A stretch of 64,000 nt of DNA, taken from Bilabrum cf. latius. Lineage: Eukaryota; Bigyra: Bicosoecida; Bigyra; Bicosoecida. The translations under genes and the position numbers were made by a program. The notes under the pieces were generated by a model. It saw only the letters and a program-made list of their open reading frames with translations. It did not search any database and was not told where the DNA came from. Every line of letters starts with the position of its first letter. The first letter of the stretch is position 1. The stretch spans positions 496,001 through 560,000 of the forward strand of contig OZ237740.1 of NCBI GenBank assembly GCA_965178125.1, written 5' to 3'. Of this stretch, positions 34,239 to 46,400 are shown one piece after another.

Positions 34239-35437
34239 TCAAAGCAGGTCAAGCGAGTCACCCGCCTGCCAGCCCTCGCCCTGCTGCCAGCCCACGGCCT
34301 CCCTGGCTTCTCTCCAGGCAGCAAACGTGGCCCACTTCACCATCACGGACCTAAAGGTGACGCAATCGGGCAGCAGCGGGGGCTCAAGCTCTGCCAGGGT
34401 TCTGATCACCGACTGTGTGGAGGCGTTCTTGTAGTTTCCGGCCATGATGTGCAGGTCCTTGCCCTCCCACTCGAGCTCACTGGCGGCAGCCGCTTCGTTC
34501 GCGATCGACCGCACCAAGCCTTGAACGTCGTGCGCAGTCGCACCGGACAATGCGACAATGTGCGCGTGTGGAAATAGCCAGGCGGCATCTTCGGAGGTCT
34601 GCACCATGCCCAATTCCCCCATGAGCCCGCTGTCGTACAGTAGGCTGGCCAGGTGGTCCCGCCGCCGCTCGTGGGTCCACTCCGACCACGGCGGCGTCCC
34701 CGATTCGGTTGCTGCAGGTGGTTGCGTCATTCCTTGCGAAGTTGCAACCCCTCGCATCGGAAGCGCGACCTACTCCAAGATCTCGTCCGAATCGGCCGCT
34801 GTGTCGTTCGCGAAGTGGTCCTTTGCCAAGCGCACGGTCCGCCTCATCATGTCGTTTACTCCGCCCTGCTTCCTGGCTGCACTCAGCAGAGCCACCAGGG
34901 CCTTGGCGTAGTCGCGGGGCTCCCACCGCCTGTCTGCCTGCATCACAAGGCTGGACGCCAGTGTTTCTTTCCTCAGTAGCGATGGCAGTACGATGCCCTT
35001 GGGGTCTTGCATGCCGACTGCATCGCCGGGGACCGCTCTTCACCTGCTGCACTACCAGTTGCTTCCATGGGACCGCCAGGCATCCCAATCAACGCTCCCA
35101 TGAGGGCGGGCGACAAATCAACCTGGCCAGCACTTGCAGCGAGCTGAGAACACGCCGTCAAGGGGGTCAGCCTCCTGACCAGCTGAAAGAGACCCACGTG
35201 ATCGAGTGGGATGCGGTCGCTGGCCAGCCTGGCACTCTGCAGACGAACGAATGCAATCGGCTGCCTAGGCATAATATGTCCAATCAGCATGCTGGAAGCA
35301 GCGTTAATGCCCTGTATGCCCAGTCCATGGTATCGCTGCTTTGCCTTGAGCCACGCGTCTGCATTCTCGGAGAGGGGAAAAAGGGAGACGAGCTCCAGAA
35401 CTCCCTTTTGGTTTTAGAGATCCCTCTACAGGTCAAC
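34239..35437 (-). pseudogene. PPR-like gene, copy beta, 3' third only and frameshifted
   Basis: Homologous to 48576-49732. It retains the C-terminal frame and TGA (34239), with a synonymous difference TCG/TCC near the end. A 4-bp deletion (tcga missing at about 35031) breaks the frame. At 35371 about 47 bp containing a hairpin (AAAAGGGAG / CTCCCTTTT) replaces 3 bp of the intact copy. Homology ends at 35437, so the first 970 or so codons are absent. The TAG at 34770 is kept. Confidence 0.8.
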
Positions 35438-36465
35438 AGGAGCGGTGTTTTTCAGGTGCAGGGCCGGTTGCGGGCTTTGCGGGTGGTCGTATGTCAGGCC
35501 TCCATGCGGAGGGGCGCGGCGGGAGAGACGAGGTGGTCTCCAGGGCGGGATGAGTTAGGACTCACTCCCCGGGGCTGCTTCGTTGCGGAGTGGTGGTGTG
35601 GGTGGGCGGGGCGGCGTTCGTGCTCGTGTTGTTGGTTGCTTTGGTGCTGCTGCTCGTGGACGATTGGTTGCTGGTGGGGCGGTCGGTGGTGATGCTCGTG
35701 ATGGTGCTCTTGATGGTTCTGGTGTGGCGGCAGGTGCGGTTGTGCGTGCTCGTGCTGTCTGTGACTCTGGTATTGATGCGGCCGGGCACTAGGATGCTGC
35801 TGCTGCTGTGGGCTATGTTGTCGTGCTCGTGCTGTCTGGGTCTCTGGCGCTGCGGATCTCCATGGTGCGGTGGGGTGGCGCTGTTGGGGCGGATGGGATG
35901 ACACGGGTCTCGGGTTCCTGGGCCCCCGCGTGTGGCGCTGTGGTAGGCCAGTGCGTGCGGGGGCACGACTGCCGATGGTTCATTCGGGCGGCTAGTCAGG
36001 TCGGCCGGGGGCGTTTTAGGACGCTGGCGGGGCTTCGTGGTACGGCGGCCTCGGCTCTGCATGCCTAGGCGGTTGGGCTCCTGGCGTTGTTGCAGTTGGT
36101 GGCTGGGACAGACCCAATGCCCTGCGGGCGTATTTGCGGCGTGTACGGATCAGCCTCCAGCCGCTGCGGCTTCCAGCCGCGATCTATCACTGCGAGAGTG
36201 TGTATTGCCACATAATGACAATTATTACTGAGAATATCGGGGCACAGCTGTAGAACACAGGTGCCACCGAAATTCCGAACAAGTGAGAGCCTCACATCTG
36301 CGCTCGGACTTGCGACCAATACTACACAATCTCTCCGATCTAAATCACTTCGTAACGTGCCTCCGTACCTACGGCACACAACTGACGGAATCCGCCCACC
36401 CCGGTCCCAACTCATGCTGGCGGCTGCACTCCCTGCTCCGTCTCAACCGAGTAACTGGAAGAACT

Positions 36466-36559
36466 TGGTAACTTTGAGGATGGGCTCTCAGAGGAAACCA
36501 ACTACAACCATATGTGACTGTCTGCGAGATTAGGATGCTGTGTACAACGTGTGATCTCA
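36466..36559. repeat. 95-bp direct repeat, copy 1
   Basis: Begins ttggtaactttgaggatggg and ends gtacaacgtgtgatctca. It recurs with a few substitutions at 37070-37164. Confidence 0.8.
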
Positions 36560-36719
36560 GTTGGTGAGGCCAGCAAGGTCTCTGAGATTGAGGTCTCGCG
36601 ATGGGCGCAGGACCCGCTCGAGGTGCAGGAGCAGATGCGACGTAGCGATGCGTAGGAGAGAGAGAGAAAGATAGGCTGGTAATGAAGGCCAGGAGCGGTG
36701 ACGACTCGGGGTAAGCGAG

Positions 36720-36800
36720 GGATGGGAAGGGGGGGGTGGTGAGGGTGGAGCAGAGAGCGAGGGCGAGGGATGGGGGTGGGGGTAGAGCAGAGAGCGAAGG
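36720..36800 (+). other. G-rich tract with quadruplex potential
   Basis: Several runs of three to eight G within 80 bp (ggggggggtgg, gagggtgg, gggatgggggtgggggtag) satisfy the loose G4 pattern on the plus strand. Function is unknown. Confidence 0.5.
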
Positions 36801-37069
36801 CGAGGGATCCGGATGGGGGGATTGCACCAAGTGGGGAGGAAGTAGTGGAGTAGAAGATGAGTGGTGGGGTCATCGGGTTGATACGGCGGATTGGAAGGGG
36901 GAAGCACATGCTGGGCAGGTGGGGGTTCGGGCATTTGTCTCGGATCAGGGGGATCGGATCAACCAACCACATGCGGATGAGGAAGTTAAGAGGTCACAAT
37001 TAGACTCGAGCGGCAATCAAGCCGCGTGCTATTCGAGCGCTGAGGGGCAGCGCTCGCCAGTTTTCTTTT

Positions 37070-37164
37070 TTGGTAACTTTGAGGATGGGCTCTCGGAGGA
37101 AACCAACTGCAACCATATGTGACTGTCTGCGAGACTAGGGTGCTGTGTACAACGTGTGATCTCA
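37070..37164. repeat. 95-bp direct repeat, copy 2
   Basis: Copy of 36466-36559, located about 200 bp upstream of the WD-like gene of copy alpha. Confidence 0.8.
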
Positions 37165-37368
37165 ACCGTGTGTACTTGTGCATATATGAGTGTGATTGCT
37201 AACTGTGTCCTAGTTGCTAACACTTTGGAGAGGATGAACCTCACTACAGCCGCCTCAAAGTCCAGTTAGCGAAATCTCAGGCCGGTTGTAACCACGTATC
37301 ATAGAAGAAGACATGAACTTGCGACTTTCGGAAAGGGATCTTCATTCTTCCAAACTTCTTCTCATACA

Positions 37369-38778
37369 ATGGCTGGAGTTGCAGGAGCAACTGAAGCTGA
37401 TAAATCCAGTCATTCAAGTGACGGCGGGGAGGTGAGCGCCACTGCTCATGCGGCTGATTGGGTCGATGAATCGATGCGTGCGGACGACGGATGCGAAGCC
37501 GTCACAATCGGTGATGTACAGTGGGAAATGATGAAAACCCGCATGATTGGATTCAGCACTTTAGATCATTTGACTGGCATGCCGGAAGGGTACGCCCTGA
37601 CCAAGGTGTGCACGTTCGATGAGGACGAGCTCGAGGTTTTCGATACTTCATCCGGCAAGGTGGTCGCCACGATCAAGCTCGAAAATCAAGGCAAGTGTTA
37701 CTACGACATGTTTTACATTCCCCGGTCTGGCATCTTCACCTTCATCGACGTGGGGGTATACCATGTTGACCTGCACAAACTCGAAGCAACCGAGCTGCCT
37801 GGCTCGAAAGACTACTGCTACTGGCCTGGGCTACTTGACCGCGCATCTGGTAACCAGCTGCGTCCATGGGCCAAGTTCGAGGTGTACTCCTACTCGGCTA
37901 CTACTGGCAAGCAGACCACGATCGAGGCGGCAGAGGTGCAGGCCACCGTTCCGATCGAATCTGAGCTTGTGAAAGGCAAGTCGCCCGTAACCCGTGTCCA
38001 CAAAACGCTGACGGGGCCCATCAGGGGTATGTCTGTCCTCAAGGAGCCCTTGGCTGGCTGCACCGTTCCTGCACACTACATCAGGCTGCAGGATGGCCGA
38101 ATCGCAGCATGGGCTGAGCAAGGGGAGGGGTACGGTGGCCTGATCATGTGGGACATGGCGACCAAGAAGGTCCGCTTCGCCGCTGCCTGCTTCCTGCTGG
38201 AAGACAACCCGAAATGCGAGGACTGGGAAGAGATCATGGAGGATAATGGAGATATAGACGGCACCCTTGTGCAGGTGGGTCCCTCCATGGTGGCCCTGCT
38301 GCTGCAGAACCACAAGTACGGCATCGTGCTCATCGACGTTGATCGCATGGAGCAGGTGGGGCTGGCTGCGGAGGGCGAGCACATCCACCTGGCCGAGGCC
38401 GTGCATGTGGAGGGCATGGACCATGCCATGCTGGTGGCTGGGACCGTGAGTCCTGGTAAAGTTCAGGTGTGGTGTCCTGTAGACGGTGATGCAGGTTGGT
38501 ACAAGAAGCAGCAGGAGGTTGAGCTCGGCGAGAAGGTGACGGGAGTGACGGCTCTGAAGGCAATTCCGGGGGGCAAGCTGCTGGTGTCTGCACGCCAAGG
38601 GGAGTTCAGCGATACGTCTTTTGATGACCACCCCTTCAAGTGCTTCGAGCTGAAGGGTGTCAAGGTACAGCTGTCGGCTGCGACAGAAGCCATGGATGAT
38701 GAGACTGCTACAGCCGGTGTAGGCGGGAGCATGCTGCTCCAGGCGGTGGAGGCGCATGGCGAATCTGGTTCTAGCTGA
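37369..38778 (+). CDS. WD/beta-propeller-like protein, copy alpha
   Basis: 469 codons, ATG to TGA, no TAG. Same architecture as 22011-23420: acidic N-terminus, strand-rich body with GLIMWDMATKK and KVQVWCPVDGDAGW, and a Gly/Ala-rich end. Amino-acid differences from copy beta cluster in the first 280 residues and include charge-changing and aromatic replacements. From LEDNPKCEDWEE onward the proteins are close to identical. Shared upstream sequence is limited to about 50 bp (from 37319), so the two copies probably use different distal promoters. Function unknown. Confidence 0.85.
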   Translation: MAGVAGATEADKSSHSSDGGEVSATAHAADWVDESMRADDGCEAVTIGDVQWEMMKTRMIGFSTLDHLTGMPEGYALTKVCTFDEDELEVFDTSSGKVVATIKLENQGKCYYDMFYIPRSGIFTFIDVGVYHVDLHKLEATELPGSKDYCYWPGLLDRASGNQLRPWAKFEVYSYSATTGKQTTIEAAEVQATVPIESELVKGKSPVTRVHKTLTGPIRGMSVLKEPLAGCTVPAHYIRLQDGRIAAWAEQGEGYGGLIMWDMATKKVRFAAACFLLEDNPKCEDWEEIMEDNGDIDGTLVQVGPSMVALLLQNHKYGIVLIDVDRMEQVGLAAEGEHIHLAEAVHVEGMDHAMLVAGTVSPGKVQVWCPVDGDAGWYKKQQEVELGEKVTGVTALKAIPGGKLLVSARQGEFSDTSFDDHPFKCFELKGVKVQLSAATEAMDDETATAGVGGSMLLQAVEAHGESGSS

Positions 38779-38974
38779 TCAGTGGAATTCAGGATTTCAG
38801 ATTGTCCATGATTCCGGAATCCGGATCCGAAAAGTTTTGACCACAAAGGATCAATCCATGGATAGACTGAAGCTTTGCCCCGTGCAGGTTTACCTTGACC
38901 TCGATTGAAATTACGCTACTAGACCTGGCTGATAAACCGCATGAATCCGGATTGCAAGAAGCTAATTCTAGCAA

Positions 38975-39245
38975 ATTGAAAAAGCAACTTCCCATCATGG
39001 ATGCTGCACTGCACCACACACTCACACAGCACCCTGCCCCTTGCCAAATCCGAAAGCGACCTCCCATCACGGATGCTGCAGTGCACCACGCACTCGCAGC
39101 ACCCTGCCCCAAGCCCAATTCAAAAGCGACCTCCCATCACGGATGCTGCAGTGCACCACGCACTCGCAGCACCCTGCCCATAGCCCAATTCAAAAGCGAC
39201 CTCCCATCACGGACCCTGCAGTGCACCACACAATCATCGTATCCA
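38975..39245. repeat. About 70-bp minisatellite between convergent genes, copy alpha
   Basis: About four units (aaaagcgacctcccatca, cggatgctgcagtgcacc, acgcactcgcagcaccctgcc), related to the 71/73-bp array at 23613 but shorter and more degraded. It lies in the same place, between the WD-like and MACPF 3' ends. Confidence 0.85.
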
Positions 39246-39275
39246 ATCGGGTCCATCTGGTAGTGCTCTGACCTC

Positions 39276-42200
39276 TCATTTGCACGTGGCATACACGGTG
39301 GACACACTTACACCCTGAATGTCCAGCTCGTAGTCCTGTTCCGGTACACCGACGGCCAGGGCGCGCCTGGATGCATCGTAGCGAGCTTGCTCTGCGTCAT
39401 TCAGGGTTTGATCGGGCGTCGAGAACCAGCCCGAATCTAGACGCCTGTGCTCTCGGACTGCGTTGGCGTACGTTGTACGAGCCGCCTCCAGCCTGCGCCT
39501 GGCATCATCAGCCTCGCTGGCCTTCGTTGGAAGGTAATGGTCTAGCCACTTCATACCAGTACCACTCGTCGCCATCACCTGCAGGCACATGTGAGTGCTG
39601 GTGTGACGGTGCTTCTGGGTGGTAGGGAACGGCTTCATGTCCGACTCGACGTGGAAGGGGTGTCCGAAATTCACACCAAGCACGGCGCGCATTGCCGTCG
39701 TCGGGCCGAAGCTTCTGGTCTCCGCCATTGACTCCAGCCGAGGGTACAGACTGCTGCCGCGGCTCCCGCTGTTGCATGCAGAGTTGAACTGGATCAACAG
39801 AGGAACTGGTTTGTGGGACAGCGGCTTGCCATACAGAGTCCAGGTGCCTGCCACAGGGAGCCTCACGCCGATTGTAGTAGCGTCCTGCCCTGGCTCAGAT
39901 CCAACTGCCGATGTGCCAGCGTCTGCGAACATCTTCAGCGGGGCCACGCGATCCACCGACACTTCCAGAAGCATTGGTGGTATCGCCCTTGCCACTGCAC
40001 TCTTGTGATCACGACCCCAGCTCAGCTGAATACCATGATTGTATTGCATCGGTGCATCATCCAGCTGACAAGACGTCAAGCCTCGCCGCAGCCCGCTCAG
40101 CCCATACGCCTGCAGCTTGAACGTGTTAGCCACATCGGTCGGATCCACCTTGCGGTAGATTACGTGGACTCCCCCGATGCTGTCTTCCCGCCCCTACACA
40201 CTCGGACTCGGCGATGTATCAGGCGACCCCTCCTCGTCGTGCTGCAGCTTACCAGCCGTGTACACGCCGGCCTCGGACCGAAGCAGGCTGCCCTCCACCG
40301 CGCGGAAAAGCGGCTTCGTCTCGCACTTCTCGCTCCCGATGCTGTGCAGGCCACCCCACACCAGCTTCGCACCTGTTGCCTCCGGCAGCTTGATCTCCAC
40401 AGGACGCACGTACCCCACTTCCAGTGGCGAGCAGAACGAGGACGCCAGACACACGTGCCGGGCCTGGCACAGACCGTACGGCTCTGAGTCGCCCTTGACA
40501 CCGCACCTAGGCAGCGGGTGCCTGCACGACCCTCCCTCCTGCTCCGCCTCTTTGCGGTACTTATCCGGGCAGTAGTCGCCAGTGCCCAGGATCGCATGCA
40601 GGGCGCGCTTCCGGATCGATTCGAGCTTAGTAAGCCGGCATGTCTCGCCCAGCAGCGCCTCTTCCCCCTCGGGCAGCGGCCTGCCGTACTTGTGCTCGAA
40701 TGACGTGCACTCCAGGCTAGACGGCGGCTGGTATCGAGTGCTTCCGCGCTTGCCGCACGCCAGGTGGATGCCGCTGCCATCGCCCCCAGCGGACCCATCA
40801 GCCCCTGACTCGCCAGAGACATACGACATGTAGTGCGACACGGAGCTGAGGCACGCCCTGCACGCGTCTGTCGCCTGCTGGTGGTACTCGTTGACGATCT
40901 TGGTGGTGGTGCTGCCGTCCGGATGCCTGTGCTCGTGCTCTGACTCGAACTTGTTCACGAGAGCAAACTCCGAGTCGTTCAGGTGGCAGGACTTGCGGAA
41001 GGCCTCGTGCTTCCTGGCCATCTCGTCGCAGTCCTGCAGCGGGTACGGCTTGGCCTCTGGGAATCCATTCGCGCTGCGCTCGTTGTGGATCTTGATCAGG
41101 TAGTTGAGCACCTCCTCGCAGTCTGCCCTGGGCAGGCCCGTCTCAGCCGACAGCCGCAGCAGCGTGCTGGCACCGTGCGACGCAAACACGTTGTGCGAGG
41201 CCTGCCGAATGCGCTCCTGCATGGCGGCTTCGATGAGGAACTTCCTGGCCTTGGCAGCTTGCAGAACCTGGGATAGTGGGATGTCCTTGAGCTCATTGCC
41301 GTCGGCGTCCAGCATCTAGGTATCTCCGGACATGAAGCACATTCGGCCGACCGCTTCCATGCTCTCCACCCTGCCGCGGCTCGACCGCTTGCCTGCCTCC
41401 ATCGCTATGCGGGTGCACGCCTCCCAGTCGCCGAAGAGAGCCAGGCCGTGCAGGGCCCAGAACTTCATGTCCACCACGGCCGGCATCGTGTCCACCGTGG
41501 TGGCCCAGCGCTTGAGCCCAGCCATCATCGTCTCGCGGTCCTGCGTGGCGCTGACGAGGCTGGGCTCGCCTCCCCTGACGCTCACCGTGACGTCTGTGGC
41601 GAGCTGAGCAGTGCGCCGAGACTTGCCGGACGACCACGCCGCGCTGAGATCCACTCCTGCCTTGCCCCCACTGGAGGCCAGCTCTGCCAGCTGCAGGGCC
41701 CGTTGGATGGCGGGCCCGTCCTCGCGGATGGAGCTGGTCTTGTACGAGGTGTCCACGACTTCCTCCCGCCCGTCCACGATGCGGGTGTACTTGGTGCTGG
41801 CGGTGGTGGTGTGGTTGGAGCGAGACGCCGTGAGGATGTCACCGACTGAGATGGACTCTGCCGGGTCGAAGCTGGCCTGCAGGGAGAGGGCGGTGTCGGT
41901 GTGCTCGTCCGTGGAGAGCTTCTCGGAGCTGAACTTGCGGGTGACGGTGTACTCCCCTCCCATCGCGATGCTCGTGGACACGAGTTCACCATACGTGTTA
42001 AGGAATCCAAGGTACTGATCCTGTACCCAATCAGGGACAGAGGCCCACAACTTCTGAAGGCCCTCGCGGCCGAGTGCCTTGCCAGGATAGAAGTCTTTGA
42101 TGTACTCCACAGCATTGGAGGTGACGCGTAATTGCAGAACAGCTCTCTTGAACTCATCCGTAAGCAGCGTCTCGTCGAGCACCAGCTGGCACTCAATCGT

Positions 42201-43114
42201 TTCAAGTGCATCGTCAGTGGCTTTTCCGATATCAAGGGGCCCTGCTCGTACTTCATGTGGCAGTAGCGGCGTAGTTGATCCATCTTTCCTGGCCTTATCT
42301 AGGCAGCCGACAGCGTAGATGCTCTCTGGAACACTCAGTGAATGCGTCAAGATGGTGCGGGTGGTAGAAACGGTAGTCCCTTCATTAGCAGACTGCTGCG
42401 AAGAATCTGAAGACGTTGATGCGCTTATTCCAGCTACAATTGGACCTAAAGCGGCGCTGAGTCCAAGCTTGGTAGCGCGCTACGATGCCACATCGACGGC
42501 ATCGCTACAGTGCTGCGCAGTACTGCTCGAAGTTGCCGTTGCCCTCCTCTACAGGTCAACCTGCGCAGCCATAAAGCAATTGAGGTTGCATAATATTAGT
42601 CAATTTTATTTATATTGTTTTCAAGTCGGCAGTATGTTTGTTTTCAAGTAGGCAGTATGACGAGTGTACTGTTGCGCGCACTTCATTTATTCGGATTTGG
42701 TTCTTGCGACCAAATTGTTGGCGCGCGCCGGGAAACATCCTGGGATCCGCATCATGGCTCCTAATGCGATCAATCGGCTCGAAAATACAAACGAAGCAAG
42801 CTTACATCAATTTTAATATGATGCTTCGCTCAAATTCTGTATAATCAAGATCTCACATAATCTGGGACCCACACCATCCCCGTCGGCGGCAAAAAGTTAC
42901 ACTTTCCAGCAGCAATCGCTGTATTTTGTAGGACTTGACCGAGCTTGTAGTCCGGAAAACCGGTTTTTCCGATTGAAAGAGTTGAAAATGATGATCCTAT
43001 GGCGTCCAAACCAGATGCTGGCTTGCAGAGCTGGGCTGACCGCAATAGTTCATCTGCGGTAGCAGCTCGCACCTTGGTGCATGTAAGGGCAATCACAGCC
43101 AGCAAATAGTACAT
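39276..43114 (-). CDS. Secreted MACPF/perforin-like protein (minus-strand member), copy alpha
   Basis: Exon 1 is 43114-42857 with the same signal peptide as copy beta. The intron is best placed at 42856-42561, and exon 2 at 42560-39276, ending in TGA. In-frame TAGs are at 42549, 42480, 41316 and 40194. At 39789 it has CAG where copy beta has TAG, giving an unbroken last 290 codons. MACPF signature (YGELVSTSIAMGG) and closing block (RWATTVDTMPAVVD) are unchanged. The gene is convergent with the WD-like gene and divergent from the plus-strand MACPF gene. Predicted role: a secreted, possibly membrane-inserting protein; target unknown. Confidence 0.75.
42561..42856 (-). other. Intron in minus-strand MACPF gene, copy alpha
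   Basis: GTGAGA donor after PDY and CTGCGCAG acceptor before GTTGAC, as in copy beta. About 296 bp, AT-rich, with several indels relative to the beta copy (305 bp). Confidence 0.6.
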
Positions 43115-43403
43115 ATCTGCTGCAAAACGTTGAACAGGAGGCAATTTGAGACACCTGCGTGCTTCAAGCTGCAAATCTGTCAGAGTTGTGGTTGCAATTT
43201 GTCAACAGCATTTCCAGATTCGGAGCTGTCCAGGCGATGAGCAGACCTGTTTGCTCCACCTGCAGCCGTTTCCAACCACTAGCTGGGATTATAACGTCCA
43301 TCTGGAAAGCATGCAGCTATTTTGTAACAATACGGTGCACTTGAAAGCTGCAAGGTGGCCGTGTCCAGGTGATGCAGGAATTGGCCAACGCCACCGGCTC
43401 TTC
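43115..43403. promoter_or_regulatory. Divergent promoter region of the MACPF pair, copy alpha
   Basis: 289 bp between the two signal-peptide ATGs, highly similar to 28055-28343. The same tgcagc-ttt text recurs. No specific factor site can be named. Confidence 0.5.
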
Positions 43404-46400
43404 ATGCTGGCAGCTATTTTGCTCTGCATGGCCCCGCTGGTCCGCTCAAAAACAACCAAGGTGCTCAATCATACTATTATTGGTATGCGTGAGCTGGGTA
43501 GAGGGCAGTCTGAGTGGACTCAAGATCCTATTCCGTCAATCCTTCTGTGAGCTCGCTCGATACTACACACACCATAAATCAAGAAGCTTTTCGACGCAAG
43601 TCGAACGCCCGAGTAATCTGCTTAAATGATTTGGCGTCTACTACCTACGTTCAGCTCCTGTATTCCGTGTGTCGCAGGCTGTAGTGTGACGTGACAGCTG
43701 AAAAAACTTTGGGCTTCCTGTCGCTTCACAACTTGCAAGGCAGCAATTCTCATGCGGCTCTTTAGTCTGCAGCATCCGGTATGATGCGTACAAGGGCTAC
43801 TACGTACGATCCCCCAGCGACGCAGTGCACGGCTCTTGATCACCCCCTTCTGCAAGGCCAGTTGCTACCCCATCATGTGGCCTTCCACCAGATGTCCCTC
43901 GCAACCTCAGAAAAAGACTGCCGGTCTTCCGACAGGGCAGTCAAAGCTTCAACATCATCTTCTTACACGATTGGACTGTCTGGTATGATCCCAACCCCTG
44001 TACTGACGCTCGACCTGGGGCTCTCGGTGTCCAGCAGCCACTCACTCGAGACTAGCACAGCCACTCAAGCCCGTGTTGTTTCAGTGTCAGAGACTCTCGA
44101 GACATACGGATTGAGCTTGCAGGGCCTTGCATTGACTCCTTCGTGTGAACAGAAGCAGGGAAGCGGCATGGCATGCGTGTCTGGATCATCCTTTCCCCTC
44201 AAGCAGCAGTACAAGCAGGCGGTTGAGTCGTTGCCAAGCCCACCGTCATGTTTGGAGAACAGCACCGAGAAGCTACCTGCGAGCGGCCTAAACCTTGTGG
44301 GGCTGCATTTCCACCACAGCAGAGGTACAACCATGGTAGTCGCCACGGTCCTCGGCGGCAAGATCTCACTGGTTCAGAGCTTCCAGCAGAACGAACGGGA
44401 CGAGAATGAGGAGAGCGAGCAGTCCTATACCGCCGAGGTGTCCATGGAGAAGCTGTTAACGACAACGACAGACATTGCAGTGTCAGAGGCAACGACTTCG
44501 CATCATTCTACTGTGTCAGATGGAGCTGGCGGAACCATCGAGCATACAACTGAGACAAAGGTCGTAGCGAGCCAAGAGACTGGACCTGAGGTGGTCAACG
44601 GCGACCGAGATTCTGCGGGCAGCCAGTACGCCAAAGGTGAAGCGGCGAAAGGGCTTAATTCCGTCATGACTGTGGCCAAGGGGGCAATGGACGCTACCAG
44701 TGGGGCACACCTTAAGCTGCAGTTCGGCATGCAGTCAAAGCAGTCCAGGTCTTCCGCAGCAAGCGATGCTCTTGATCGTGTTCAAACAGAGGTGTCTGGA
44801 GGCATCGTTGGGCTGACGTCAGTGGCACTCAGCCCTGAAGGGGGCGTCAGCGGGTCTGAGGCCGCATCGGCAGAGATTCATGGAGTGTCTCACTGGGTGG
44901 GGTCCGTCCAGTCCGGTGGCACACCCCAGAGCCGCACCACGCAGAGCTTGCCCGTGGCAATCGTGGACGAATCAGGATGCACCCCTGCCAACAACCTGGA
45001 AATGATGCTTGCCGTGGAAAACAAGCAGTGGTGGCGAAAGGAAGCCACGGACCCCTAGGAACAGCCTATCCAGGACCTTTCAGCGCCAGATGAGTCCATC
45101 TCTTCGGAAGAAGGCAAGGCCGGTGGCAGCGACTCCAGTCCGCGAGCACCAGAAATTGGCAGCCTCGAGCAAGACGAAGATGGCAAGACCGATGCTGGTG
45201 AACAGATCGTGCCAGATGCATTGCTGCAGACAGCAGTGCGTGGGCACACAGAATCGGCGCTCGACCTGGCCTAGAAGGTGTTCGAAACAGTCCACCAGGA
45301 CGGTAGCGCCAGCAAGCCTCTTCACAACGTGTTGAAACAGGCCGCCAGTAGCAGTTTGAGCAGCACCCACTCCATCCGCTTCAAGAACTTCGGCACCTTG
45401 CTGCAGTCTGCAGCTATTGCCACGAGTCGGAATGGAGGGGAGTCCTGCAGGTCACTACCGGGAATCGCCCAGACCGCAACGAACATCCAAGTCCTCGAAG
45501 ACATCGGCCTGATGTGCTGCCGCGGCGGAGTCCACTGCCTGCCACGCGATCGTTCAACTGCAACGATGAAAACTGCAATGCGCGCGGAGCATGCAACTGC
45601 CTCGGAGTGGGTGGCGGCAGCCGGTGAGGCCAACGGTGAGAACGGCACCGTCACCCGAGCGCTGCTGGTTGCCGCTGCCGTAGAGCTGAGCACGATCGCG
45701 ATTCCAAGCGACGCTGTACTGGTCGTGTCGGCGTCGTGCTGGCAATCTGAAGCTGTTGAGGCCACGTCTGGCATCGGAGATCGAACGGTGGTGGCGTACT
45801 ATGACCAGGACTTGGAGACGTGGCTTGTGGCAGACAAGGATGCACCCCGGCTGCTGACGATGACGGAAGCGTTCGGGTGCCTCCCAGCTGTGGACTTGTC
45901 CGAGGACGCCGAGGCTGCAATCCTGCTGCCCCGCAGCAAGACCGAGCACTTTGAGCCGAAGGCCTACGTTGCCGCGCTGCTCGCCTCTCGTTTCGTTGCC
46001 GAAGGAGACACCGAGCTACTACGCACGCTCATGACACGGGGCGTGATCAATTGGGCAGACATGGGCCAGGAGCAGAGTTTCGCGCTGTAGGCCTACCAGC
46101 AGGAGCTAGAGGCTGCCGGTATTCTCCAAGCTAGTAGCAGCAGCAGCGGCTCGGAGCGGAGCGCGATCCTGCTGCAGTCACAAGGAGCCTCGTTCTCCTC
46201 GTCCGTGCGGGTGGAACGAGGTCAGCACCGGAGACTGAGGCGGAATCGAGCAACGCGGCATGGGCATCTCCGGCACGATGCCGGGCATTCTGTCGCAGTC
46301 CAGCGTGGATTCCCTCATGTGAGGGTGCTGCAAGCGTCGCTGCGCGGGGTCGGGAGCATGCTACACGACGAAGACGTCAGTTTTCCTGCCTCATACATCG

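Larger units (their letters stand above)
21963..35437. repeat. Segmental duplication unit beta (matches about 37319-49732)
   Basis: Collinear with copy alpha from gactttcgg, about 50 bp upstream of the WD-like ATG, to aggtcaac inside the PPR-like gene. Divergence is a few percent, higher in the WD-like gene. The spacing changes mainly through minisatellite length. Confidence 0.95.
35438..37318. other. Spacer between unit copies beta and alpha
   Basis: No gene is supported. 35560-35900 is strand-biased GT-rich sequence giving Leu/Val- or Ser/Thr-rich open frames without motif. 36650-36960 is G/A-rich. A 95-bp direct repeat lies at 36466 and 37070. The sequence is not shared with the 10925-21962 spacer that precedes copy beta. 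Confidence 0.55.

Noticed and set aside
35560-36062. Long open frames on both strands (Leu/Val-rich or Ser/Thr/His-rich)
   Set aside because: They come from a GT-rich, strand-biased stretch in a non-conserved spacer, with no domain and no counterpart in the other unit copies.
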